Assembly (NCBI RefSeq): GCF_019266065.1
Contig: NZ_LPNR01000110.1
Location: 83,958 to 147,957 of the forward strand
Direction: 5' to 3'
Length of the DNA: 64,000 nucleotides
Source of the DNA: Nocardia sp. MH4
GTDB lineage: Bacteria > Actinomycetota > Actinomycetes > Mycobacteriales > Mycobacteriaceae
The translations under genes and the position numbers were made by a program. Shown one piece after another: positions 35,839 through 44,378 of the stretch. The notes beneath the pieces are model-generated. The model saw only the letters and a program-made list of their open reading frames with translations, did not search any database and was not told the DNA's origin. Position 1 is the stretch's first letter; each line of letters opens with the position of its first letter.

Positions 35839-37095
35839 TCAGGCCGGGGTGACCGCGACCGCCAGCGATTCCAGCCCACGGATGACGACATTGGGCTTGA
35901 ACGGCGGGTTCTCCGAACGCAATTCGACCGTGCGCACCTTGCGCAGCAGCACGTCGAGCAGGATCTCCATCTCCAGCAGCGCCAGCGGGGCGCCGAGGCA
36001 GTAGTGGATGCCGAGGCTGAACCCGAGGTGCTTCTTGGCCGGGTTCATCGGATCGGCGTAGCGGGTCATGTCGACCCGGTCGGGGTCGGGGTAGGCGGCC
36101 GGATCGTGATTGGCCGAATTGATCAGCACCACCACACCTTCGCCCTGCTCGAACTCGTGCCCGGCGACGGTGATCGGCCGGGTCGCGGCGCGCGTGGTGA
36201 TCTGCACCGACGGATCCAGGCGCAGCAGTTCGTCGGGGGCGACGGCCAGCAGTTCGGGACGATCGCGCAGCAGCTGGATCTGGTCGGGGTTGCGCAGCAA
36301 GCGCAGCATGCCGGTGCCGATCAGATTGGCGGTGGTCTCGTGACCGGCGACGAAGGTGGTGATGCAGGTCGCGAGGAGCTCCTGCTCGGTGAGCACATCG
36401 CCGCGGTCCTCGACCTGCGACAGCACGCTGAGCAGGTCGTCGCGCGGGGTGACGCGCCGCTCGTTGAGCAGCTCACGGAAGTAGCCCATGAACCCGCGCG
36501 AGGCGGCGCTGCGGGCGCTCAGGCATTCCTCGGGCAGCGTGTAGTCGTGGTCGAAGCCGCGGGCCAGGTCCTGGGACCACCGGTGGACCTGGTCGTAGGC
36601 CTGCTCGGGCACGCCGATCAGCTCGCAGGCGATGATCAGCGGCAGCGGATAGGCGATCTTCTCGACGAGGTCGAATTCGCCCGCGGCCAGGGCGTCGTCG
36701 ACGAGCTGCTCGCACAGCTGCTCGATCCGGGGGCGCAGCCGGGTCACCATGCGCGGGGTGAAACCCTTGGTGACCAGGTTGCGCAGGCGGGTGTGGTCCG
36801 GCGGCTCCATCCACAGGAACGAGGTGGGCAGTTCCTCGGCGGCGTTCTCCGGCGACACCGTGGGGTGCATCATCGCCGCTTCCTCGGCGTGGCTCCACGC
36901 GGTGGTGGACAGCACGGCCGCGCAGTCCTCGTAGCGGGTCAGCACATGGTGACCGAGCGGGGTCTGATGGATGGGCCCCGCCTCGCGCAGGACGCGGGCG
37001 GGGGCATACGGATCGGCGCGGCCGTCCGGCCCGAACAGCTGGACCAGTGCGGTCTGGACCGCCTGGGCGTCGATCGGGGAAGTCGTGGAGGTCAT
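35839..37095 (-). CDS. Cytochrome P450 (set 2, distal)
   Basis: 418 residues with AGGAG about 8 bases before the ATG at 37095. The I-helix carries 'VAGHETTANL', and the haem loop 'GFSLGIHYCLGAPLA' carries the Cys ligand. 'FLWMEPPDHTRLRNLV' is the C-helix region shared with the P450 at 39640. It is the last gene of a four-gene leftward unit, 29 bases after the FAD monooxygenase. It probably oxidises the same fatty-acyl product. Confidence 0.95.
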   Translation of the reverse strand: MTSTTSPIDAQAVQTALVQLFGPDGRADPYAPARVLREAGPIHQTPLGHHVLTRYEDCAAVLSTTAWSHAEEAAMMHPTVSPENAAEELPTSFLWMEPPDHTRLRNLVTKGFTPRMVTRLRPRIEQLCEQLVDDALAAGEFDLVEKIAYPLPLIIACELIGVPEQAYDQVHRWSQDLARGFDHDYTLPEECLSARSAASRGFMGYFRELLNERRVTPRDDLLSVLSQVEDRGDVLTEQELLATCITTFVAGHETTANLIGTGMLRLLRNPDQIQLLRDRPELLAVAPDELLRLDPSVQITTRAATRPITVAGHEFEQGEGVVVLINSANHDPAAYPDPDRVDMTRYADPMNPAKKHLGFSLGIHYCLGAPLALLEMEILLDVLLRKVRTVELRSENPPFKPNVVIRGLESLAVAVTPA

Positions 37096-37124
37096 GGGTG
37101 GGTCTCCTGGTTCTCCGGTGGTGG

Positions 37125-38423
37125 TCAGGGAAGGAGGATGCGGCGCAGCGTGCCCGGCGCGGTGAGCGCGGCGGGCGGGTCGACCAGGTGGGCGACCCGC
37201 AGGAAGGTCCTGGCCACGCGCGGATCATGGTGCGCGACCCGCTGCACCCGGCTGACGAAGACAGTGGTGAGCCGGGTCCGGACCGTGCGCCTGCCCGCGA
37301 CGCCCGGATGCCGCAGATCCGAGCCGGCGGCCAGCTGCCAAGCCACCTCGACCGCGCCGGCGGCGGCCGCGTAATACCGGGCGGGCAGGTCGGTTTCGCC
37401 CGTACCGAGGCACTCGCGCAGCGCCGCGGCTTGCAGCGCGGCGACCGTCATGCCCTGGGCGTAGAGGGGATTGAAGGCGCACAGCGCGTCGCCGAGCACG
37501 AGCAGCCCGTCCGGCGGGGCGCTCTGGCGGTCGAAGCGGCGGCGCACGGCGGTCCGGAACCGGTAGGGCACCGCGTCGCCGAGCGGCTCGGAGCCGATCA
37601 CCAGGGTGTGGATGTCGGGGGCCGACAGCGAGGCGGCGTACTCGCGAAATCCCGCGTCGTCGACGGGCGGATGATCGCCGAGCATTCCGGCCAGGGTGAC
37701 GTGCCACCGATCGCCCTCCACCCGGACCGCGCCGCCGCCGCGCCCGTTCGCGCCGGTCGAGACGATGACCGAGGCCTGTCCGCCGAGCTGACCGGGCCGA
37801 TGCCGGAAGAACCGCGACGCGTAGCCGAGGTCGACGTCGAGCCGCTCCTCCTCGGGTACCTCGGCTCCGATCGCGGTGAGCCACTGCGTGATCCGTGATC
37901 CTCGACCGCCCGCGTCGACGACCAGGTCCGCGGACAGGGTCTGCGCGCCCGCCGGGCCGATGACAGTCACCGCGCGCACCCGCCGGGCGTCGCCGACCAG
38001 GCCCTGCACGGTGGTGCGGGTCAGCAGTTCGATGCCGCGCAGCCGCAAGGTCCGCCTGCGCAGCACCGTCTCGAGCAGCGAGCGGGTGGCGATCACCGAG
38101 GTGAGTCCGGTCGAGCCCGCCGCGAGCCGGGAGCCGCCGACATACCACCGGGTGCCGACCAGCACCTCGGCGACGGTCGCGCCGTCCGAGACCGCCTGCT
38201 CGGTGAAGCCCGGGTAGAGCTCCTCCATGACGCGGCGGCCCCGGTCGAGCAGACCGTGCAGGTGCCAGGCCTGCGGAACACCCCGGCGCACAGTCTCTTT
38301 CGCGTCGAGCTCGTCGCGTTCGACCAGGGTGACCCGCTCGTAGGTATCGGCGAGCACGCGCGCGGCCAGCAGCCCGGCGACCCCGGCGCCGATGACGATC
38401 GCCTGCCCGCGGCGCGCGGTCAC
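37125..38423 (-). CDS. FAD-dependent monooxygenase, polyether-epoxidase-like
   Basis: 432 residues. The GTG at 38423 overlaps the preceding P450 stop (GTGA). The ADP-binding loop is 'IVIGAGVAGLLAARVL', and the second FAD contact is 'LVLGDALCAFNPLYAQGMT'. The region 'GVPQAWHLHGLLDRGRRVMEELYPG' resembles what I recall of the MonCI/Lsd18 (LasC) group, which epoxidises polyene chains before polyether formation. Since the neighbourhood encodes several desaturases, epoxidation of an acyl olefin is a reasonable proposal. Squalene-epoxidase-like or other group A flavin monooxygenase activity is an alternative. The assignment to the epoxidase branch rests on remembered motifs. Confidence 0.82.
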   Translation of the reverse strand: MTARRGQAIVIGAGVAGLLAARVLADTYERVTLVERDELDAKETVRRGVPQAWHLHGLLDRGRRVMEELYPGFTEQAVSDGATVAEVLVGTRWYVGGSRLAAGSTGLTSVIATRSLLETVLRRRTLRLRGIELLTRTTVQGLVGDARRVRAVTVIGPAGAQTLSADLVVDAGGRGSRITQWLTAIGAEVPEEERLDVDLGYASRFFRHRPGQLGGQASVIVSTGANGRGGGAVRVEGDRWHVTLAGMLGDHPPVDDAGFREYAASLSAPDIHTLVIGSEPLGDAVPYRFRTAVRRRFDRQSAPPDGLLVLGDALCAFNPLYAQGMTVAALQAAALRECLGTGETDLPARYYAAAAGAVEVAWQLAAGSDLRHPGVAGRRTVRTRLTTVFVSRVQRVAHHDPRVARTFLRVAHLVDPPAALTAPGTLRRILLP

Positions 38424-39643
38424 AGCGTCACCGGCAGGTGCAGGATGCCCCGGTGGATCAGGCTGGGACGGTAGACGATCGGCGCGTCGGCCAGGGCCAG
38501 CTCGGGTGCTCGCGCCAGCAGCGCGAGGATCGCGGCCTCGGCCTCGATCCGGGCCAGCGGCGCGCCCACGCAGTAGTGGATGCCCAGGCTGAACCCGAGA
38601 TGCTTGCGCGGCGGCCGGTGTCCGGTGAACCGGGTGATGTCGAAGGTGTCGGCGTCGCGGTAGACCCGCTCGTCGCGGTTGGCCGAGCCGGTCAGCACCA
38701 CGACACCGTCACCGCGCCGGAAGGTGTGCCCGCCCACGTCGGTGTCGTCGAGGGCGACCCGGATCGTGAACTGGGTCGGCGCGTCGTAGCGCAGCATCTC
38801 GTCGATCGCGGGCCCGATCAGCTCGGGATGCGCGCGCAGCAGCGCCAGCTGGTCGGGGTGGCGCAGCAGCGCGAGCAGGCCGTTGCCGATCAGGTTGATC
38901 GAGGTCTCCATGCCGGCCACGAGCAGCAGCAGCGACATCCCGATCACCTCGGGTTCGGTGGGAAGCTCACCCGAGCCGCTCGCCGCGACGAGGTCGCTGA
39001 GCAGGTCGGGGCCCGGCTGCCGCTTCTTCTCGGCGATCAACCGCGCGAAGTACCCCATGCAGGCGATCGCGGCGTCGGTGCGGGCGCTGATGTCGCCGGG
39101 ACCGAGCAGCGAGTCGGGGTCGCTGCCCCGCGCGATCGCCAACTGCCAGGCGCGGAAGTCGGCTCCGTCGGCGGCGTCCGCGCCGAGCAGGCGCACCGCG
39201 ACCATGGCGACGGCCAGCGGCACCGCCAGATCGTCGAGCACGTCGAACTCACCGCGATCGAGCGCGGCGTCGATCAGTCCGTCGACCACGGTGCCCGCCA
39301 GCGGCGCCAGTTCGCCGATCGTGGCGGGGGTGAACGCTTTCGCCACCAGCTTGCGGTAGCGGCCGTGCTCGGGCGGATCCATCCGGACGAAGGACCCCGG
39401 GATGGCGGCGGTGGTGTCGCGGAACGGGCTGATCCCCGCCGAGTAGCCGTGCCCCCAGTCGGTGCCGGTGAGGACCGCGGCGCATTCCTCGTAGCGGGTC
39501 ACCAGCGTCACCGGGACCTCGCCGAGGGCGAACGGGAACAGCGGCGTCGCCTCGCGCACCCGGTGGTAGGCGGCGTACGGGTCGGCACGGTGCTCGGGCG
39601 CGAACGCGTCGAAGGTGAGGTCGGCGGGGACAGCGGTACTCAT
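38420..39643 (-). CDS. Cytochrome P450 (set 2, middle)
   Basis: 407 residues, coupled to its upstream and downstream neighbours by four-base overlaps. The haem loop is 'GFSLGIHYCVGAPLA'. The I-helix reads 'LVAGMETSINL' rather than the usual AGxETT: Met replaces His/Asp and Ser replaces the second Thr. That changes the proton-relay neighbourhood and may indicate altered chemistry. It is otherwise a complete soluble P450. Confidence 0.94.
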   Translation of the reverse strand: MSTAVPADLTFDAFAPEHRADPYAAYHRVREATPLFPFALGEVPVTLVTRYEECAAVLTGTDWGHGYSAGISPFRDTTAAIPGSFVRMDPPEHGRYRKLVAKAFTPATIGELAPLAGTVVDGLIDAALDRGEFDVLDDLAVPLAVAMVAVRLLGADAADGADFRAWQLAIARGSDPDSLLGPGDISARTDAAIACMGYFARLIAEKKRQPGPDLLSDLVAASGSGELPTEPEVIGMSLLLLVAGMETSINLIGNGLLALLRHPDQLALLRAHPELIGPAIDEMLRYDAPTQFTIRVALDDTDVGGHTFRRGDGVVVLTGSANRDERVYRDADTFDITRFTGHRPPRKHLGFSLGIHYCVGAPLARIEAEAAILALLARAPELALADAPIVYRPSLIHRGILHLPVTL

Positions 39644-40878
39644 CGGCCCTCCAGGCTGATTCGCAGTTCGGACATGCCGCGCACGACCACGTTCGGGCGG
39701 TACGGCGGTTCGGCGAGCAGTGACATCCGCTCGACCCGGGTGGCCACGGCCCGCAGCACCGCCTGCATCTCCAGGCGGGCCAGCGGTGCGCCGAGGCAGT
39801 AGTGCAGGCCGAGACCGAACGACAGATGCCGCTCGGGTCGCCGGCCGGGCCCGTAGCGGCCGATGTCGAACCGGTCGGCGTCCGGGAAGGCCCTGGGATC
39901 CCGGGCCGCCGAACCGATCAGCACGATCACCGCGTCACCGGGCACGAAGGTCCGGCCGGCGAGCTCGATCTCGTGCCGCGCGGTCCGGGTGGTCAGGTGC
40001 ACGGGCGGGTCGTAGCGCAGGACCTCGTCGACCGCGGGAACGCACAGCGCCGGATCCTCGCGCAACCGCTGGAACTGATCGGGGTGGCGGATCAGCGCCA
40101 GCAGCCCGTTGCCGATCAGGTTGACAGTGGTCTCGTGGCCCGCCACCACCAGGATCAGCAGGGTCCCGATCAGTTCGGTGCGGGTCAGCCGCACCCCGGC
40201 GTCCTCGGCCTGCACGAGCGCGGTGATCAGGTCGTCGCGGGGGTCGCGGCGGCGCCGGGCGATCAGGTCGCCGAAGAAGTCGGTGAACGCGTGCACGGCG
40301 CTGGTGCGCGCGGCCAGCTCGACCGGGCTGAGCAGGGTGTCGGGGTCGAGGCCACGGGCGATGTGCGCGGAGATCTCGCGGACGTGGGCATGGGCTTCGG
40401 CGGGGACACCGAGCAGTTCGCAGATCAGCGTCAGCGGCACCGGGTAGGCCAGCGCCTCGAGCGCGTCGGTCTCGCCTTCGGCCAGCATCGCCGTCAGCAG
40501 GCCGTCGACCAGGCGCTCGGCCCGTTCGTGCAGTCCCGCCACGGTGCGCGCGGTGAACGCCCTGCCGACCAGGCCGCGCAGCCGGGTGTGGTCCGGCGGT
40601 TCCATCCACAGGAAGGAGCCGGGCAGTTCCACCTCGCTGTCGCCGTGCAGCAGCTGCGGCTCCTCGGCATGACTCCAGCGCGGGTCGCTCAGGATGGTCT
40701 GAGCCTCGGCGTGCCGGGGCACGAAGTGGATCCCGTGCGGGCCGGGGACGAACGGGCCCGCCTCCCGCAGCGTCGTGTAACTGCGGTACGGGTCGTGGCG
40801 GCAGTGCGGTGCGACGCTCTCCAGCACCGCGATCTGCACCGGGGTCGGGTCGTCGACCGCGACATGATCGGAAGTCAC
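39640..40878 (-). CDS. Cytochrome P450 (set 2, proximal)
   Basis: 412 residues from a GTG with AGGAG six bases upstream. The I-helix is 'VAGHETTVNL', and the haem loop 'SFGLGLHYCLGAPLA' contains the Cys ligand. Its C-helix 'FLWMEPPDHTRLRGLV' is nearly the same as in the P450 at 35839, suggesting that these two are paralogues. It is the first gene of the leftward unit facing the FAAL-led unit across a shared regulatory region. Confidence 0.95.
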   Translation of the reverse strand: MTSDHVAVDDPTPVQIAVLESVAPHCRHDPYRSYTTLREAGPFVPGPHGIHFVPRHAEAQTILSDPRWSHAEEPQLLHGDSEVELPGSFLWMEPPDHTRLRGLVGRAFTARTVAGLHERAERLVDGLLTAMLAEGETDALEALAYPVPLTLICELLGVPAEAHAHVREISAHIARGLDPDTLLSPVELAARTSAVHAFTDFFGDLIARRRRDPRDDLITALVQAEDAGVRLTRTELIGTLLILVVAGHETTVNLIGNGLLALIRHPDQFQRLREDPALCVPAVDEVLRYDPPVHLTTRTARHEIELAGRTFVPGDAVIVLIGSAARDPRAFPDADRFDIGRYGPGRRPERHLSFGLGLHYCLGAPLARLEMQAVLRAVATRVERMSLLAEPPYRPNVVVRGMSELRISLEGR

Positions 40879-41091
40879 CGGCAGCTCCTACGGCGATAGC
40901 GGTGCGGGGATTTCGCCGCCCATCGTCGCCGCCGGGCCACCACGAATTCGTGCAGTATTGTCTGCTCCGATCGGGCGATAGCCGAATATCTTTATCGGGC
41001 AGTGCAATTGAACGATCGGCGGTCATTATCGGCGCGCGTATTTCGGAATTCGTTCAGCGCGATTTCATATGGCACTGTTGTCGTTTCCGGC
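40879..41091. promoter_or_regulatory. Divergent promoter region of lipid set 2
   Basis: This 213-base gap holds no gene and is clearly richer in A+T than its surroundings, especially 40,970-41,070. It contains a perfect 12-base palindrome CACGAATTCGTG at 40941-40952 and a partial second copy around GAATTC at 41046-41051. It also has an inverted pair CGATA (40976-40980) and TATCG (40993-40997). It must contain the start sites of both the P450 unit and the FAAL unit. I cannot place the -10 boxes with confidence. Confidence 0.6.
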
Positions 41092-42744
41092 ATGAATTCC
41101 TCGCGTTCGGGTGAAACGCTCACCACGCTGCTGGCCGGCGTCGCCGCCGCGCATCCGCAGGTGCCCGCGACGTTCTGGTCGGTGTCGGAGCGGGTCGGCT
41201 ACGCCGAGCTGCGACTGCGCGCGCAGACCACGGCCACGGCGCTGGTCCGGCGCGGGATCGGGCGCGGCGAGCCGGTCGGCGTGCTCAGTCCCAACGCCCC
41301 CGAGTTCCTGGTCTCGCTGTTCGGCATCGCCGCGGCGGGCGGGGCGGCCACGCCGCTGCCACTGCCCGCGGGTGCCCGCGCCACGGCCGCCTACCCGGCC
41401 AAGCTGGCCGCGATCACCGCCGCCGCCGGCATGCGCACCGTGCTGGTCTCACCGCGCTTCGCCTCGATGATCCCGCTGATCGGCGACATCGGCGTCGAGT
41501 TCGTCGACACCACGGACCTGGTCACCGATGTCGTCGCCGACCCGGACACGCTGCCCGAGCACGGACCCGACGACCTGGCGATCGTGCAGTTCACCTCCGG
41601 CAGCACCGCGCTGCCCAAGGGCGTGCGGCTCACCCACGCCAATGTGGTGAGCGGGCTGGCCGCGATCCGCACCGGCATCGACCTGAGCCTCGACGACCAG
41701 GGTGGCTTCTGGCTGCCGCTGTTCCACGACATGGGCCTGTTCGGCACCTTGTCGGCGGTGCTGCGCGGGATCCCCGCCCACGTCTGGTCCCCGCTGGCCT
41801 TCGTCAAGGACCCGGCGCGCTGGCTGAGCGAGTTCGCCTCGACCGCGACCACGATCACCGCCATGCCCAACTTCGGCTACGAGGCACTGCTCGGCGCGAT
41901 CGGTCCCGAGCAGGTCACCGACTACGACCTGAGCCACTGGCGCATCGCGTTCAACGGCGCCGAGCCGATCTCGGAATCGGTGGTCACCGCGTTCTGCGAA
42001 CGGTTCGCGCCCGCCGGCTTCGCGCCGTCGACGATGTTCGGCGTGTACGGCATGGCCGAGGCCACCCTGGCCGTCGCCTTCCCGCCGCTGCTGCGCGAGC
42101 CGCGCTTCGAGTGGGTCGACCGCGCCCGGCTCTCGGATGCCGCTGTCGCCGAGCCGGTCTCGCGCGGCGAGGACGGCGCGCGGGCGGTCGCCTCCGTCGG
42201 TTCGGCGGTCGAGGGGATCGCGCTCCGGATCGTCGACCTCGACACCGGCGCCGACCTGCCCGACGGCCGGGTCGGCGAGATCCTGATCGAGGGCGCGCCC
42301 GTCACCGGTGGCTATCTCGCCGTCGACCCCGACGCGGTCGCCGATCGTTTCGTCGACGGCTGGTTGCGCACCGGCGATCTCGGCTACCGCCGCGACGGCG
42401 AACTGTTCGTCACCGGACGCTGCAAGGACATGATCACCGTGCGCGGGGTGAACTACTACGCCCAGGACGTCGAGGCCGCGGTCCGCGATCTCGACGGCAT
42501 CCATCAGGGCCGCTGCACCGCGGCCGTCGAGCCCGACGGCGACGACGTGATCGCGCTGATCGCCGAGACCGAACGCACCGGCGCCGAGGCCGAGGCGCTG
42601 GCCGCGGCCATCGTCGCCGCCGTCGCCGCCGAGCTCGGACTCTCCGCCGTGCGGGTGCATCTCGTCGCGCCGCGCAGCATCCCCCGCACCAGTAGCGGCA
42701 AGCTCCAGCGGCTGGCCGCCCGCGACCTGATCGGCCGGCGATGA
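41092..42744 (+). CDS. Fatty acyl-AMP ligase (FAAL-like), set 2
   Basis: 550 residues from the ATG at 41092; the frame is open to 41002, but the extra 30 residues do not resemble the family. The P-loop 'QFTSGSTALPKGVRLTH' lies at about 166-182. 'FWLPLFHDMGLFGTLSAVL', 'MFGVYGMAEATLAVAF' and the closing 'RTSSGKLQRL' place it with acyl-AMP-forming ligases that serve carrier proteins. It is clearly diverged from the set 1 enzyme. The carrier at 44115 is the likely acceptor. It heads a six-gene rightward unit. Confidence 0.9.
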   Translation: MNSSRSGETLTTLLAGVAAAHPQVPATFWSVSERVGYAELRLRAQTTATALVRRGIGRGEPVGVLSPNAPEFLVSLFGIAAAGGAATPLPLPAGARATAAYPAKLAAITAAAGMRTVLVSPRFASMIPLIGDIGVEFVDTTDLVTDVVADPDTLPEHGPDDLAIVQFTSGSTALPKGVRLTHANVVSGLAAIRTGIDLSLDDQGGFWLPLFHDMGLFGTLSAVLRGIPAHVWSPLAFVKDPARWLSEFASTATTITAMPNFGYEALLGAIGPEQVTDYDLSHWRIAFNGAEPISESVVTAFCERFAPAGFAPSTMFGVYGMAEATLAVAFPPLLREPRFEWVDRARLSDAAVAEPVSRGEDGARAVASVGSAVEGIALRIVDLDTGADLPDGRVGEILIEGAPVTGGYLAVDPDAVADRFVDGWLRTGDLGYRRDGELFVTGRCKDMITVRGVNYYAQDVEAAVRDLDGIHQGRCTAAVEPDGDDVIALIAETERTGAEAEALAAAIVAAVAAELGLSAVRVHLVAPRSIPRTSSGKLQRLAARDLIGRR

Positions 42745-42784
42745 CGCCGCGCCGCTCGCCCCTGCGATCGAATGGGAGTGCCTA

Positions 42785-43573
42785 GTGCACAGCTTCGACA
42801 TCTTCCGCCACTACGAACGCCTGCACTGGAAACTGAGCGACCTCGACCTGGCCGCCGTCGACCCGACGCTGGTCCGCCCGGAGTACATCACCCTCGCCAA
42901 GAGCGCGGCGATGGGCGAGTCCAATGTCATCGCGGCCGTGCACGGTTTCCTCGACGAGTTCGTCGACGACTACGACTTCTCCACCTTCGCGGTGGTGTGG
43001 GGCTACCAGGAGGTGCAGCACCACTACGCCTTCCGCTCCTGGCTGGGCGCCATCGGCGAGGACGTCGACGACCGCGCGGTGGACGCGATGCGCGAGCCGT
43101 ACGCGCCGGGCAGCACGCCCTCGGCGACGCTGGCCACCAACATCATCTCCGAGCTCACCGTCAACCACGTGTACCGCGCGGTGTCGAGCTGGGTGGCCGA
43201 GCCGGTGCTGAAGACGTTGCTGCTCAACGCCAGTCGCGACGAAGCCGGGCACGCCCGGGAGTTCATCCACTACACCACCGAACGGCTGAAGCGGCGGCCC
43301 GACGAGCTGCCGTCGGTGCTCGAGACGCTCTACGTCTACAGCTCCGAGGCCAAGATCAAGCACCCGGTGAGCACCTTCAAGGCCGGCATCGCCGAGCTCG
43401 GTGACCACGAGACCATCGACACCGGTTTCGAGCTGTTCCTCGAGCAGGTCGCCGCCGAGGGCGAGCTGGAGGTCCTGCACGACAAGGTGCGCCGCACCTT
43501 CGCCGGCATCACCGGCCTCGACCTGTCCAGCAACGCGAAGGTGCGCCGCGCCCTCGCCGACGCCATCGCGTGA
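42785..43573 (+). CDS. Ferritin-like diiron protein, acyl-ACP-desaturase-like (set 2)
   Basis: 262 residues from a GTG with GGGAG six bases upstream. All six expected diiron ligands can be picked out in four-helix order: E45 (helix 1), E76 and H79 in 'YQEVQHHYAF', E123 in 'ISELTVNHVY', and E153 and H156 in 'RDEAGHARE'. The spacing matches soluble acyl-ACP desaturases, although the protein is shorter than most and the first ExxH lacks the usual double Glu. It may be a desaturase, hydroxylase or other acyl-ACP oxidase. It has a second, more canonical relative at 45212 in the same operon. Confidence 0.85.
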   Translation: MHSFDIFRHYERLHWKLSDLDLAAVDPTLVRPEYITLAKSAAMGESNVIAAVHGFLDEFVDDYDFSTFAVVWGYQEVQHHYAFRSWLGAIGEDVDDRAVDAMREPYAPGSTPSATLATNIISELTVNHVYRAVSSWVAEPVLKTLLLNASRDEAGHAREFIHYTTERLKRRPDELPSVLETLYVYSSEAKIKHPVSTFKAGIAELGDHETIDTGFELFLEQVAAEGELEVLHDKVRRTFAGITGLDLSSNAKVRRALADAIA

Positions 43574-44118
43574 TGACCGCAGGCGAACGGCCCGACGCCG
43601 TCGAGGTGCCGTGGTCGGTGATCCCCGACTATCACTGCTTCGGCTGTTCCCCGCACAACGCCACCGGGCTGCGTCTGAGCTTCACCCCGCGCGCCGACGG
43701 CGCGCTGGAAGCCGCCTTCCGGCTCGGACGCGCGTTCGAGTCCTATCCCGGCGTGGTGCACGGCGGCCTGATCGGCGTCGTGTGCGACGAGGTGATGGGC
43801 AACCTGATCGTGCTGGCCCGCCGGGTTCCCGCCTTCACCGTCTCCCAACGCACCCGCTTCCTCACTCCCCTGCTGATCGACCGCGAATACCGCTGTGTGG
43901 CAACGCTGCCGCCCGCGCGGGCCGACGGCCCGATCCCCGCGCACGCCGAGATCCTCGACGCGAACGGCGCGGTGTGCGCGACCTCGACGGCCAGCTATCA
44001 GCCGTTCGATCTGCATGCCGTCCGCGACCAGCTCACCCTCGACGACGACGAAGTCGCCCTGCTCGACCACGCCCTGTCCACGGCGAACACCCTCTCCCCG
44101 AACGGAGCCCGGCCATGA
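43570..44118 (+). CDS. Hot-dog-fold thioesterase (set 2)
   Basis: 182 residues; GTG at 43570 overlaps the preceding stop, or ATG at 43573. 'CFGCSPHNATGLRLSF' and 'YPGVVHGGLIGVVCDEVMGN' are the two conserved regions of 4HBT/PaaI-type thioesterases, the second carrying the catalytic acidic residue (Asp/Glu of 'CDEVMGN'). It is well placed to release the chain from the adjacent carrier protein or to edit misloaded chains. Confidence 0.88.
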   Translation: MMTAGERPDAVEVPWSVIPDYHCFGCSPHNATGLRLSFTPRADGALEAAFRLGRAFESYPGVVHGGLIGVVCDEVMGNLIVLARRVPAFTVSQRTRFLTPLLIDREYRCVATLPPARADGPIPAHAEILDANGAVCATSTASYQPFDLHAVRDQLTLDDDEVALLDHALSTANTLSPNGARP

Positions 44119-44378
44119 CCACCACCTCTGCCGACACCATCCTGCGCACGGTCACCGAGATCGCGATCACCGAGACCGGCCTGACCGCCGCCGAGCTGAC
44201 CCCCGACGCCGACCTGCGCGCCATGGCGGGCGTGGACTCGGTGCGGGTGCTGCGGATGATCGCCCGCATCGAGCGCACCTTCGACATCGAACTCGACGAC
44301 GCCGACGTCTTCGGGATGTCCACCCTGGCCGAGGTGACCGCGGTGGTCGAACGGTCCGTGGCCGAGGCGGCCGCATGA
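44115..44378 (+). CDS. Acyl carrier protein (set 2)
   Basis: 87 residues with ATGA overlaps at both ends. S42 in 'MAGVDSVRVLRM' is the phosphopantetheine site; the helix after it is unusually Arg-rich for a carrier, 'RVLRMIARIERTFDIEL'. Its sequence is quite different from the set 1 carrier, so the two probably serve different partners. Translation is coupled to the thioesterase before it and the methyltransferase after it. Confidence 0.92.
   Translation: MTTTSADTILRTVTEIAITETGLTAAELTPDADLRAMAGVDSVRVLRMIARIERTFDIELDDADVFGMSTLAEVTAVVERSVAEAAA

Noticed and set aside
42785..43573. Assignment of the ferritin-like protein as an UndA-type 1-alkene-forming oxidase because of its similar length
   Set aside because: The ligand pattern E, ExxH, E, ExxH in four-helix order fits acyl-ACP desaturases better than the haem-oxygenase-like UndA fold.
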